Shown: positions 1 through 12,700 of the stretch, piece after piece
How positions within the stretch are numbered: position 1 is the first letter of the stretch
Layout: the number at the start of each line of letters is the position of its first letter
Origin: Hyphodiscus hymeniophilus
Taxonomy: Eukaryota > Ascomycota > Leotiomycetes > Helotiales > Hyphodiscaceae
Direction of reading: 5' to 3'
Assembly: GCA_016508695.1 (NCBI GenBank)
Contig: VNKQ01000013.1
Coordinates: 124,001 to 188,000 of the forward strand
DNA: 64,000 nucleotides
Position numbers and translations under genes: made by a program
The notes under the pieces: generated by a model
Told to the model about the DNA's origin: nothing
What the model saw: the letters and a program-made list of their open reading frames with translations, nothing else
Database searches by the model: none

Positions 1-1633
1 AAGAAACTTCGGACGAATACATCGGACGATGACTCATGGCAATGACCCAAGGCGTTTTGTTCCTATCGATAGCGGCAAGATCTTTGGCTAGCCACTGAAC
101 CTGCTCGTAGTTCTTGTTGATCTTGTAAGAACCATTGATGTAACCGAATGGCCCACTGTCCGTAACATAGGTCTCATTTTCCTTAGGCGTCGTCTCGTCA
201 CCCGTGAGATCGGCAACGAAAGGGAATTCTGGGCTCTTTGCGAAGTCTGTTTCGCCATTCAAAGAAATGAAGTGGGCAAGGCCGTAATCGAACGAGTACC
301 AAAAGTTTCCAACCCCACCACTTTCACTTCCCGGCATCCGGAAACGTTCTTGATATGCTGTGAAATTTCTGCATCTTTTAGCAAAACGGTAATCAAAACT
401 GCCGGGGAATCTTACCTTTGTGAGGGTGGGCAGCTGAAGTAAGTAAGGGCACTCTCCGGCGCTGTTGAGTTTGTCTCGTTATTGTTCAAATAAGCTGTTA
501 GGATATTTCCAGGACCGTCGAATTCACTGCAGGCGGCTTCGTGATTGCCAGGCTGGACCATATAAGGCACCTTGGCTGTGATGTTCAGTACCCACTGCTG
601 CCAGAGATCCCAGTTTGACTCATACAAGACGCTCATGTCACCTCCTAGAGGACCACCTTGATTGGCAGTTTCGCCAGCAGGAAGGGGCGTGTCATACTAT
701 CAGTAGAGCCGAGTTAGTCGCAATCTCGAAGAAAATAACTGGTGTTTATTGGTTTCCCATAAGTCCACCATAAAGATCTACGAGCAAGAGAGTGGGTAAT
801 CCTCATCAATCGAGCCAGATTTGGGGGTTTAAAGAATGAATTGTCCGTGATTTGCTTACCGATGGAGGAATTGGCCCAGGAATTTCACTGGAGGTACCAT
901 TGTAGCATACAGGCCAGTCGTCTTCACAAGGAAGAATTCCAGAATACCAGTCGTCTGCATAACTAAGATCACCACCATGCCAGGCAAAAGCAGCCCCTTC
1001 GTCAACAGCTTTCATCATCTGCGTGAAAGTTCCCTGTGCATTGGTGTAACCCATATCGTTTACGACCGCAACGGTAAACTCAGTCGGGTTGCCAGCAGCA
1101 CGTGCAGTAGTGAAACTCATCACGTCCGAGGCCGTGGTTCCATTCGCAGCCGGGATCTTATAGAAGTATGTGGTATCCGCTTTCAGACCGGTGATCTGAA
1201 CTTCATGGAAGAACTGACTGCACTGCGTAACGCCTACCATCGAGCAAGGAGGAGTGCGGTCATAGGTATGAGATTGACCAGAAGCTGTTTGACTCAAGCT
1301 TGAGGCACTAGTACCCCAGCTGACGGAGGGAGCCACGCCCAATCCGAAGGGAGTTTGATAGTGAATGTGGATGCCGGCTGGAACGTAGGATAACGAGATA
1401 ACATTGATGTTGTTGGAGGGTGTTGAAGACGACGGGGTAACAGCTGGGGCTTCAACGAGGCGTGGGAAGCCCTTCCCATTGCCATTGATGGTCGGATCAA
1501 CCCAGTCGCCAATAGGAACGGCCGGTCCTGTATATGGAAAGCTCTCATCGACATCGGGAAGGGCGACGGCAACGACACGGGTGGCGGAAAGGGATAGCGC
1601 GCCAACGAGCGCTGATGCTGTAGTGACCTTCAT
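1..1633 (-). CDS. Purple acid phosphatase (secreted), 3' end outside the window
   Basis: Secreted metallophosphoesterase that releases phosphate from phosphomonoesters. I place exons at 1633-860, 696-416 and 368-1 (complement), with introns of 163 and 47 bp; each junction keeps frame. The protein begins with a signal peptide (MKVTTASALVGALSLSAT, then a small-residue cleavage region). An N-terminal fibronectin-like domain runs to about residue 180. The metallophosphatase blocks follow in the family order: NDMGYTN, GGDLSYADDWY, QPGNHEAACSEFDGPGN, then MSHRPMYSS close to the window edge. Asp, Tyr, Asn and His ligands of the Fe/metal centre are present as far as the sequence goes; the last ligand block and the C-terminus lie beyond base 1. 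Several NxT/NxS glycosylation sites fit secretion. Family identity is firm; substrate is not known. Confidence 0.9.
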
Positions 1634-1677
1634 ACTGGAGACAAATTGCAGAACGAGGCAAGCGAAAGTTGCGATGT

Positions 1678-1701
1678 TCGTATACTCGTATACTCGTATA
1701 C
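1678..1701. repeat. 8-bp tandem repeat (TCGTATAC x3) upstream of the phosphatase
   Basis: Three perfect copies of TCGTATAC lie about 45 bp upstream of the acid phosphatase start codon. The unit contains the palindrome GTATAC. It sits in the probable 5' UTR or core promoter. Confidence 0.8.
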
Positions 1702-1740
1702 TCGAGTAAGCGATTGACGCCGGAGTTCAACGAGAGAAAC

Positions 1741-1754
1741 GGGGGGGGGGGGGG
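1741..1754. repeat. Homopolymer run of 14 G
   Basis: Fourteen consecutive G on the + strand (C14 on the coding strand of the phosphatase gene), about 110 bp upstream of its start codon. The length may vary between isolates or be affected by sequencing error. Confidence 0.8.
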
Positions 1755-4090
1755 AAGGAGAGGACCAACAGACGCGAAGACGCGAAGGAGGTCTTCGAGT
1801 TTATGTACTTACTTGGAGCTTATCCTTGCACGGTACCTGCATCCTGCCAGAGAGCTCCTGCCCCAGTTGTCAATCAAGGAAACGGCAGGGACGAGTGTCG
1901 AGGCGAGCTAGCCATTGCAGCAAATACACGTGCTTGAGGTTATCAAGATTGATGGAACAGTCATCCCGCTTCAAGATAGCCGTGTACATCCTGCAACCAA
2001 TCAGATTGGGTGTGTCCCTTGATGGTGCAGGGAGGGCTTGCCTTTTACAGCAAAGTCTGATGCCCCACCTCTAGCTAAAGCTCCTTTAGGAAGGTTCACA
2101 AATAGAGGCGAGATGATTGGGCGAGGCGTGCCCAAGCAGAGGCTGATGGTTGGTAGGAGTCGGCCGGTGCCGCATAATGGACATGACGGAAATAATAACT
2201 TAGGAAGTGGATAGAGGGGGTTACTAGACAATACACATATGTCATACAATGATACAATATAGAATTGAGTGATGAAAGCTGCCCAGAATCAAATATGTCG
2301 GATTGTTTGTGAAGCTTGAAATAGGGACAATATTGCTATTGCTGATATCGAAGTTCTTGTCGATGTCATTTCATACATTGATCGACTCGGGCTTGACAGT
2401 GACCCTGCAGAATTATCGAGGACTTCTTTTTGGAGATTTGATACCTGTCAGCTGGGCAGAGACATTGACTTGTGCTTTAGTGGCGGCAGAGACGGTGTCT
2501 TTGTGAGTACAGACGGGCCGGAATCAGTGCTCTCCAATAAATCAACCTAGACGTACCTATTTGTCAGAGATGCTGCAAGATAGGCCAAAATTCCACTCTC
2601 GAAGGTTCATACCTCAACGCCAAGGTTGCATGGGATATCAACTGTGCCGGGAACGACCATGTCGAGCTTGACGTAGAGTTTAGTGCGCCTAGCCTTCCAT
2701 AAGCTATAGAGAAGGTACTTACTTAGCGAAGTGTCGATGAGTATCAAGGTGGCTACAGCAAATATGAAAAAGTCTACGACGTGTAAATTACCCTCGCAAT
2801 CTGTATCGCAACTGCCATGATGGTTGGTGAGTACTATAAGGAGGAATCTGATCAGACTATCAAGTCTCTGTAGGGTAGGCAAGGACGCCGAAGGTGACGG
2901 CGACAGAGGACTCTTCGCACTCCGCATTACAGGCGGGCCTGATCTCCCCGAGAAGAACGGACAGCGTCTTTGCTGTGACACTCATTTGTGTTAATATAAG
3001 GGAAGCGCTGAAAATTCGATGAGAACGAATGCACTGCCATGTGGAATAATCGACTAGGTTACGGTCACGCTTTATCACATTTGATAAGCTTCACAAATTG
3101 AGACATAGAGGAGAATGACACACTTTGATCTTGCTACCGTGGCCACCTGATGACGTTGGAGTCTCTCTCGTTACACGGCGGTAGTGCTAAAGATGCATAA
3201 CCTTTTTGCGTGTCGGAAACGAGTGAAATCAAAGACAGGGGAGATCCAAATGGGCAGATTGAATAACGGTAAGAGATCATGCGAAAGGCGTGAAAGCATA
3301 GAGGAAGATCAAAACTACTAATATACAGATATCAGAGATCAATCAATGCATTCCTCTTGGAAAGAGATCGAAACGAGGGCACATCCACAGAGGATTCAAC
3401 CTTGAGGGAAGTGACGACCTGCTTATTAGATTCTTCGACTCCGAAAGAGCACTTGAGGGATCGTAAGTTCTCTGGGACTGACTTATCCGGAAGACGGGCG
3501 ACTGTAGTCATATGATTATCAAGTTTGAAACTGTGCTCGATATGAACAAAAGAGTCTGAATGACCAAGGAAGGAAAGCCCAGGCACTGAGAGGGACTTAG
3601 ACTAGACTAAGTTCCCATTGTTTGATTGCATTACTTAGCAAGGAGAACTGATATTCCATCGCATTCAAGTTCCCCTCCTGTTTCAGTCAGGTTGGGGTGG
3701 GTTTGATATCGGGTCACTCGACAGTGGAGGGCTTTCATGAAGACCGAGCCTTGCGGCCTTCCCTCAGCAGAAACTTGAAGCGGTCCATATTGTTTGTACA
3801 CTGGTTTGAAATAGCAAGGCCAGCTAGACGTTAGGAAATTATATGGACAAAACAAGTGATACTAGGTAGGTAGAGGGCTCTGGTTCAACCGTCTACCTCC
3901 GTAGTCCTTTAAATGTGCGACGATTTGGATTTTCGATCAGAGAACTTTCTCCGGTTTGGAACATTGAACACGTTAAGAATGTTTGGTCTTGATGACTCAC
4001 ATGCCTGCCGTCAACTGGATGAAGCCAAGAAGACAAGAGATCAGACGTGATGTTAAGAGGTAAAAGAGCACAAGAAAAGAGCAACTATGA
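1755..4090. other. Intergenic stretch without a confident gene; possible gene relic near 2607-2880
   Basis: No complete recognisable gene between the acid phosphatase and RPN12. On the complement strand at about 2607-2880 there is a hydrophobic stretch (FFIFAVATLILID) followed by KLYVKLDMVVPGTVDIPCNL. The order (membrane segment, then a charged beta-like LDMVVP...PC segment) recalls the N-terminal part of Erv41/Erv46 COPII cargo receptors, but the flanking sequence does not extend the match. It may be a relic or chance. Another open stretch at 3332-3586 (-) has no family I recognise. Confidence 0.3.
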
Positions 4091-4098
4091 TCACGTGA
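4091..4098. promoter_or_regulatory. TCACGTGA palindrome upstream of RPN12
   Basis: Perfect E-box palindrome TCACGTGA 106 bp before the RPN12 ATG. In fungi CACGTG is bound by bHLH factors of the Cbf1 type. The same octamer occurs at 49261-49268 upstream of the E2 gene. The regulatory role is inferred from position only. Confidence 0.45.
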
Positions 4099-4203
4099 TG
4101 ACATGACTAAGGCGCCACGACTTTCCACAGCTACCTTGAGCTTCAATAGACCAGCAAAACACACTCAACACCTCACCACAGCACATCACTCAACACACTC
4201 AAA

Positions 4204-5092
4204 ATGTCCGAACGAGACCTCCACTCGATCCTCCAAAAATTAAAAACAACCCACAACTATGCCGAATCATCTACGCTCCTGTCCCGCGCCAAAATCACCC
4301 TCTTAAAACTGCACGCTCTAACCCCCCAATCGACAACACCACCTACCGTCCTTCTCGCCGCCCGCGAGGTCTTCGAATCCGGAGCCCTCCTCTCCATCCG
4401 CGCCAAAGACCCTGATGCATTCACGCGTTACGTGCACCAACTGACCCCCTTCTACGAGCTGTCCTCAGAGTTGTATCCCAGCGGATCGGGAAATGGAGAG
4501 AAGAACAAGATCACGGGCCTGTATCTGCTGTTACTTTTAACGCAAAGAGATTATGCGGGTTTCCACACGGAGCTGGAGGGTTTGGAGATGAGAGCTAGTG
4601 ATGCAGGCTCGGGTGCAGTAGAGGGTGATAGGTATCTGGGGTATCCGATAAAATTGGAGCGGTGGTTGATGGAGGGAAGTTATGATCTGGTTTGGAAGGC
4701 GATGGCATCTGGGGAGGTGCCAAGTGAGGAGTATAGTGTTTTCTCTGAGGTATGACTCCCTTGTACATCTTCAATTTTCCCTTTAACATTTATGAGACTA
4801 ACATAAACAGATCCTTACAACCACAATCCGCAACGAAATCGCCTCCTGCTCCGAAACGGCGTACCCCTCTCTCCCCATTTCATCAACTAAGAATCTCTTG
4901 TTTCTGGATAGTGAGGGTGCAGTTGTACAGTTTGCGCAGAGTAGAGGGTGGGTGATCAAGGACGGACGGATATACTTCCCGAACCAGAGCCTAAAGGCTA
5001 GCGTTGATGAGGACGGCAATGAGAAAGAGGTTTCTCAGATGACAATCGAAAATACGCTCGGATATGCGAGGGAGTTAGAGACCATCGTCTAA
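4204..5092 (+). CDS. RPN12: 26S proteasome regulatory subunit RPN12 (lid)
   Basis: Non-ATPase lid subunit of the 19S regulatory particle (PSMD8 family), ending in a PCI-type winged helix. Exons 4204-4749 and 4811-5092 are separated by a 61-bp intron (GTATGA...ACAG); together they encode 275 residues, normal for the family. N-terminal helices (MSERDLHSILQKLKTTHNY), the YLLLLLTQRDYAGFHTELE segment and the PIKLERWLMEGSYDLVW block before the intron match Rpn12. The C-terminal exon carries NEIASCSETAYPSLPI and GWVIKDGRIYFPNQ, typical of the PCI end. It is convergent with the alpha-COP gene, whose stop lies about 255 bp downstream. A TCACGTGA palindrome precedes it. A second lid subunit, RPN3, lies 29 kb away. 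Confidence 0.95.
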
Positions 5093-5347
5093 AAGTCACG
5101 GTTCCTTAGCAGATCAGGGACTTGGGAGAAGCATCATGGCGTGTATTCTAGACTGGCGCTCAGGCGTACTTCAGAAATGAGAGACGGATGGTATGATCCA
5201 CTTCTGCATTCTTCCACTGACTCAATGACTTGTCCTCAATCGCAACATGTCAATTGATAGTAAGATACTCCTTACATGTAGCAACTATCCAGCTGCTACC
5301 TCTACTATTTTGTTCCGAACTCCAGATCACTCTCCCAAAATAGATCT

Positions 5348-8300
5348 TCATGCTACTAACTTGAGTCCACTTCCATTCTTGCCCACCTGACAGACTCCGC
5401 AGACAACGCAGACGCTTCCCTTGTACTTGGTCTGGTACTTGGCTCCATCAAACGCGCACACCTCAAATGCTGAGCCTGAGTAAATAGGTGAATGTGATGC
5501 TGCGCAGATATCGAATTCGGCGAACTGGTCGAACTCAATCTCAATGGCATCGTTAGGGTTACGCTCGCATTGAGCTTTGATCTTGCGTGCCTAGAAAACG
5601 TTAGAATCTGATCTCGTGGGGTAACAGCGAGGTACTTACGTTCTCGACGAACTTGGCGTTCCACCCGTTGGCAATCATGCGATTCGCAAAACTCAACGCC
5701 GAATTAAAGTTCTTGTTCGTGAAGGCCAATCGCATAGCGTTTTGCAACGTCAGCTGTCTGTGCGGGACTTCTAATTTCGGGATTGTGAAATACGCGGAGA
5801 GCTCCAGAGCTCGCTTGAGCTTTGCCGGGTCTTTGGAGATCTCTTCATTGGTGCCGAGTTTCCGACGAGCGAGTTCGATGGAGATGGCGATGCTGTACTC
5901 GGAGGCGGATGTTATCAATCTCTTAGCCTCGTCAACTTCCGATGCTGTGGATACGACGTTCACCAGGAGAGAATGAAGCATTCCCCTAAAGGTTTTGGCA
6001 CCATCCTCGAGTTTGTTACCCTTCATGGCATCATAACCCTTCTGCAAGTCGTTGGCGGCCAGGGACTCGATATCACGAGGAATGATGGGTAGGACTTTTC
6101 GTGCATCTGTCTCATCGATTGTTCGACGAACATAATTGACCAGTGGCGGAAGTCCAGCGGATGCTGGGAGGTAGGTCTTAGTAGCTTGGTAGATTTCCAA
6201 GAATCGAGGTTTGAGAGGTTCGAAATTCACTGCAGCAACTTGTCGGTTGAGCAGTTGCATGGCGGTGTCAAATGAGCCCCCAGCCACATGATCTGCTGCA
6301 AGTGGAGAGTTGCGGGCCCAAAGATCCGCCTCGCTGCTTCCAGCACCAGCTTCAGCACTATCGACGTTGACGAAATCGCTCTCCATCTCAGGGACGATAT
6401 CATCGCCCATATCCCAGCCTGCAGCGTCTTCATCTTCGTCGGCCTCGACAAGGGCTCCATTCCGGGCAGCTCCATCTTCTGCTCCTGGCTCCTCGAAGCC
6501 AAAGCCATTGGAAGCAGCGGCAGGTTCGTCTTCCAGCGACAGACCCTCAACTTGACCAAGCAACGCCTTCTCGAAGAAAGATTGCGAGGCAACCTTCGTC
6601 GGCCAATTCGACTTGAAGGTCGGAACGACGGGTCTCGGTGGAGACAGAGGAGAACCAAGTTCTGGGAGTGTGATTTGGTCTTCTGTAAGGCCAGTGGCTT
6701 CTAGTATTGACTCGCACTCTTCTGTCAGGCCGTGAGACTTTGCAGTCATATAGGCAAGAGGGTCTACGATAGTTAGTTGACCTTTCAGGAACGGAGAATG
6801 TACCAATGGGCTTACAGAGATCGATCTCCTTGAACATTTGTATCCTATCATTTACATCCCCCAAGTACAGAGCATTTTGGAATCGAGCAGTAAAATCTCC
6901 GCGGTGTTCGGCGATCTTAGCCATACGTGTGAGCTTGGCTTCATCTCCAGTGGAGAGGTAGAGGAATGACAACTTGTCGAATTGCCTCAACTTCTGATAT
7001 GTCATCTCGACGATCTGGTGGTTTCCGTGTGCAAGTGCCTCGGTTGTCAGTCTTGACCAGAGCTTTGGTCTATCCAGCTGCTTCGCCATCTCCACTGCAA
7101 CATCGAGATTACCACACTCAATGGCCAGCTCGAAACGAGTCTGCGGATCTTGGACGAACTGCAAAGCGATCTCAGGATAGCCCTTCTTCTGCAGATATGA
7201 TATGATGCTTTGACCAACTAGACTGGAATTCTTGATGATCTGCAACATTTCCTCGTAATTTCGCTTCACAAGGGCCATCTTGAAACGGTATTCTGTTGGA
7301 TCGATGTTCAAGATCTTGGGCTTGGCGTTTCGATCGAGGCAGTATACGGTGCGAGCCTTGACTCGGACCAAGTATACAGTCTGGTCAAGGGTTCGGACAA
7401 TACCATTATCGCCATTAAGAAGGGTGTATTTGATGTGATTCAAGGTCGAGTATAAAAGAACGCCACCATCATCCCAGGTTGCACTCTTGATTCGGATGGT
7501 CTCGTGAAGTGTGCTGACCTGCTCTAGTGTCTTTGTCACAATCGTAACATTATGTTTGCTCAAAAGAGCGGCATAGAGCCCATCATTAGACCATACAACA
7601 TACTTGACACCAGTAACGGCAAGTTCGGCGGTGCTCTTCTTCTGTTGAATATCATAGAGGTGGACGGCGGTTGGAGTAATTAGGAGAAGGTTGCCGGTTC
7701 CGCCAAAGTAGATGTCGGTAGTTCCAGTGGGAGGTTTGATGGTCTTGGTAGTGGAGTTGGAAAGATCTTTAATATCAATCTGTTGGCTGGAAGCACTGAA
7801 GACGGCAAATCTATTGCGCGCCACAAACACAGCCGAGCTCCCTGGACCTCGCTTGGTGTCTGTAGGATCCATTGAGCCAGATCCATCTCGAGGAAGATTG
7901 ATGAGCTCATACGAGCCACCATCTGCAGGTGAGGTTACAAGAATAGCTCGTTCGGCTGGGTTGAAAGAGAGAGATCGAGGGGGAACCCATGGACTACCAA
8001 GCTTTTTCAAAGTCAAGAGAGTCGGACTTTCGATATTCTTTTGGAAATCATAGGAACGAACGTGCTTATCCTTGGTGATAAAGAAGAGGTTATTCTGATA
8101 GAAAGCAGATGCGGGTCGCTCTCGCTCAAGTTTGAATACCATAACTCCATTGTCGTGGCCTGCCGCGAAGAGATTGATCTCAGGATGAGCTGCAATAACC
8201 CAGAATCGATCGTTCTCCCGCTTAAAAGACTGAACTGAAGTTCGCTTGTTCAAATCCCATACTCGAATAGTCTTGTCTTCTCCGACGGACAGGATCAAAT

Positions 8301-9285
8301 CTTGGTGGGGGTGGAACAAACATCCCGCTGCGTTCTGGAAATGACCACGGCAAGTGTCCACCTCCCAAGCTTTTGTCTCGCTCATTCTCCAGAGCTTCAC
8401 TAGCCTATCGTCACCCGCAGATACGATGAGAGGTAAAGTTGGATGAAAAGCGACCCAGTTCACGCCTCTGTCGTGGCCTTCCAGCACGAATTTGACGACT
8501 GCATCAGTGTTTCCAAACATATCAGCTTGGTTCTGATTTCCTCGGGACATCTGATCTTCGAAAGTCATGGAGGTTGGAGCCGAATGCTTTTTCCGCAGAC
8601 CTGAAATATCCCAAACTCGAACCGATTGATCAAGGGATGCGGAAACTACCAAGTCGTCTTTGGGGTGGAACTGGGCGCACATGGTGTAGTGGTTATGGCC
8701 AGTCATGGTACAAACTACAAGATGGTATTAGTAGAGTGGCTGTACAATTGGCTCTGGTGCTTCCTCACTCAATGATCTGTTCTGCCAGTTCCAGATCCGA
8801 ATTGTCTGATCATCCGAACTCGAGATGATCCAGGGAAGCTCATGATGGAAGAATACCGTCCGAACATAATCCAAATGTCCATTCAACGTGAACAAGCATC
8901 TGCGAGTCTGGTATGACCAGACCTTGATCTTATAGTCATCTCCACCAGAAACAAAGAGGGGTTGTGTCTTGTGAAAGTCGATTCCTCTGACCGGTCCATC
9001 GTGTTCCTCAAATCTGTCAATCAGAGTGCCCATACGATAATCCCATAGTTGAATAGTCGACGAATGCAGCGAAACTAAAATCCATGGTCTAGCGAAGATC
9101 AGCTCGAATGCGCAAAGGAGGTTTCGACAGGAGGTTTCGACAGGACACACCGTTTAGGATGGAACGCAATTCCTTTCGCTCGTGAAGATTTCGACTCAAA
9201 CTGAAATCTGTCAGCAGGCATTTTGCTCCAAAGAAAGATTAAGAGGTGCGCATACCTTCGTGAGCATATTTGGAGAGGATGCCAT
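5348..9285 (-). CDS. Coatomer subunit alpha (alpha-COP)
   Basis: Large subunit of the COPI vesicle coat; binds KKXX cargo signals and acts in Golgi-to-ER retrograde transport. Six exons on the complement: 9285-9256, 9200-9151, 9088-8769, 8714-6816, 6763-5640, 5590-5348. All five introns are 49-62 bp with consensus ends, and the exons sum to 1221 residues, the usual size. Residues 1 to about 310 form WD40 repeats (WILVSLHSSTIQLWDYRMG, DDQTIRIWNWQNR, VRVWDISGL, KTIRVWDLNKRTS). The coatomer WD-associated region follows, then an acidic linker (ADEDEDAAGWDMGDD), and a C-terminal domain ending with paired cysteines (CVVCGVCQVG). The first intron pair leaves a 10-codon and a 50-nt exon at the start. 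The second intron carries a 13-bp direct repeat next to its donor. Convergent with RPN12, divergent from UGGT. Confidence 0.96.
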
Positions 9286-9781
9286 CTTGACCGACACTGG
9301 AGAGACGAGGAAGCTTATGCCTCGCGCATGAAGGGTGGCAGGATCTTTTAAAAGGCTAATATCCCAGGAAGAATCAGTTTTCACGGTAGGGTAGTCGTGA
9401 CTGACCGAAAAAGTAGGTGGAAAGTTGATAGCGAGGGTAGAATGTCGAGATCTATGAATTTGTGCGTGTTGTACTTGGGGACCAACTCTGGCATCTAATT
9501 GCGGCGGACGCTAAGAACCACTCGAGCAGCCCAGCGGCAGAAAGGGGACAGTGTGTCCTTCGCGTTCAGCCTCGTCTAGAAATATAGAATTTCAGTTTTT
9601 TCGCCCAAGTTTGTGCAATAGGAAAGGAAAATGACCATATTTGTTCTTCTTTGATTAAAAGTAGTTTGCTTTAATCCGCTGGCGGACAGCAACATCCCAA
9701 TTGCGACTGCAACCTATCAAAAGCTCAATATCCTGAGCCACAACCTTCTCCATACTGAAATAACTTTCCTCAACCGACAAG

Positions 9782-12700
9782 ATGGGGCTTTTGGGACTGC
9801 CGTGGGGTCTCACCGGCACTCTGTTGGCGACCACGTATCTTCACTCGTTATGTGCCTCTGCTAGTCCTTCTATAAATGTCGGATTGAAGACTTCTTGGTC
9901 TTCTGCGCCATACCTCCTCGAGCTTCTGTATGGACTCATTAGACCCATTGTCATTGTAGATGCTAATCTCTTCACAGAGAAACTGCTGCGGACGAAAATG
10001 CTACTTCCTATTTCCCCCTTCTCGATCAAATCGCAGATGGACGTTTCTCAAGAGCATCCACTGAGGAAGAGCTCTATGAGCAGTTCATACAAGTGCTCAA
10101 AGAAGATGGGCATATGGCAGATCCAGAAACTGTGTCCTCATACAAATTCGCGCTCTCTATGCGATCTTCAGCTCCCCGGATAGAAGCACACTATCAATAT
10201 TACCATACAGCTGTTGAGCCTGCATTGAAAGCGGAGCAGGATACTTCCTGTACAGTGTGGGTGCTTTTCAATGGCAAGCAATACTGTTCGCCTACGTTAG
10301 ATGAAGCGTATGGTGAAGTCAATGGGGATGGGTTTGTTACCAGCAAGTCTTTGAGGGGTTGCAAGCTAATATATCTCTAGCCAGACTCAAGACCTACAAT
10401 TTGACCGGGTTCTTGGAAACCCTTTGGCACCAGCATCAATTTTATATACAGACATCACGTCTCCGGTCTTTGGGCAATTTCACAAAATCCTCGCAAAAAC
10501 AGCACTGGATGGCAAGACGTCTTACCGAATCCGACATAGAAAGGATCCTGCATTCAATGGGAAGCCGCTTATTATTCCTGGGTACGGAGTGGAGCTTGCA
10601 TTGAAAAGGACAGACTACATTGTTATTGATGATCGTGAGGATGGAGCAATACAGTCTGCTACACCGAGTTCAGAAGCCGAGGTCAAATTTGGAGATGAGG
10701 AAGTTGCAGATCTCAAGCCTCTCTCGACGTCAGAGCTATTCTCTCTGGCTGTCAAGGCATCGAGTTTTATCATGCAGAGTGAGAGGCCTTTCGACACTCT
10801 TCTAAAGCTGTCTCAGGACTTCCCTAAATACTCTAGTGCTGTGGCTTCTCATAACGCCACTGAAACTTTTTTGATGGAGCATGCATATAATAGAGGCCTG
10901 CTAGTTCCTGCCGGATACAATGTTTGGTGGATGAATGGTGTTCAGTTGATTGATCGACAAATCGAGGGTTTAAGTCTGCTCGATATTTTGAGGAAGGAGA
11001 GGACGCTCATCAATGGTGTACGTGATCTTGGCTTAACTGGGCCAGAGGCAATTCAACTTCTTTCTCACAACGAGATTTCGACAGTAAAAGCCGAGAATGA
11101 GCCCCAAAGATTTGACTGGCGGGATGAAATTGAGGGTGGTAAGGTGATACTGTGGATGAACGACATCGAGAAGGATAAGCGTTACGAGGACTGGCCAACG
11201 GCTCTCAATGCTGTAAGTGAGGATTGGCTCCCATGAAGAATCTAAGCTTAAGAGTTTCCAGTTGCTTCAACGAACCTATCCAGGGCAGCTGCCTACTGTC
11301 AGAAGGGAGTGTTTCCACTTGGTGATGCCAGTGGATTTTACAGAACCAGAAGATGTTCGCCTTGTCGTTGATACAATGTTGAGCTTCGTGAAAAGAAAGC
11401 TCGCTATCCGAATCGGTCTTGTTCCTCTGACGAGAACTCAACAAGCTGCAGAGCAGGCAGCCATCGTTTACCACTTGTTGGATGCGTACGGGTTGACGGC
11501 TGTTGTCTCGTATCTCGAAAGCTCTTATATGTCTAAGAAAGTTGCATTTCCTCACAAGCCAAGCTTTGAATCTGCAATTGAAGGAAAGAAGCTTCGCTTG
11601 GAGAAAATCGCCCATGCTTTCGAAGACGCAATCAAATCGAAGGACTACCAACAGCAGATCCAAGCGTCTCAGAAGTGGATACGAAGACTCTCAGCGGACA
11701 GCAAGATTTCTCCCATGTTTGTGGATGGCGTCGCATTACCTCGTGATGAAAATTACCTTCAAGCGATGAGTACCAGGGTTACAAACGATTTGCAGGCCAT
11801 TCAGCAGGCAGTTTTCCAGGAGTCTTTTGTAGCAGACGCCTGGCTGCCTACATACTTTCTCACCCAAGCTGCTACAAAGCGAAATGCACTTGTGATTCCA
11901 GAAGACGAAAAGACTTTGAGAATCTTTGATGTCAACAAGCTTGTTGGAGAAAATCAAGAACTCTTGAATAGCTTGCCTCGTGTTGAAGCAGACTCGTCAT
12001 CAGCCAAGCAGGATTGGGGCCATATGGTTTTGGTCGCTGATCTAGATTCGGAAGCTGGTCGCCAGTTTCTCATGACAGCTACTATATTCTGTGAAACGAA
12101 TCCGTCAGTTGAGCTGGTTATTGTGCACAATCCTACTGCTAGCCCGGCCGAATACGGTGTAAGCAATTACTTATATTCCCACATGCGCAGTATTTCAAAC
12201 AAGGCTTTTTCAAAAGTCAACGATTTGGTCTCTGTTCTTGTTTCGGATGATTCTGCCACCACGCCAGTCGTCCAGCAAGAAGCAGATCAGTATTGGCATG
12301 CAGCTGACCCACTCGTCAAATCAATGACACTTCGACCCGGTGAAAGTGGACTTCTACTTAACGGTCGGCTCGTAGGACCTATTCCTGACGATTTAGAATT
12401 CGAGGAACAAGATTTCGAGCAGCTGTTGGCTTATGAGCGCTCGAAACGTATTGCTCCAGCCTTGGCAGCGGTGAAAGATCTTGGCTTATCGGACAAGATT
12501 ACGGATCCCCTATCTGCTGCAAAGATCTCATCCATCGTTGCTCTCTCGACCATTTCCGATACACCGGATGGGATGTTCGAACAAGGCTCACCACTCAGAA
12601 TGAGCCAATTCGAAGTATGGAATTCATCACACACTGTTATTGAGGTTGGTGACAAATCCACCGCGACCATTCAAATGACATTACTCGTCGATCCTGCAAG

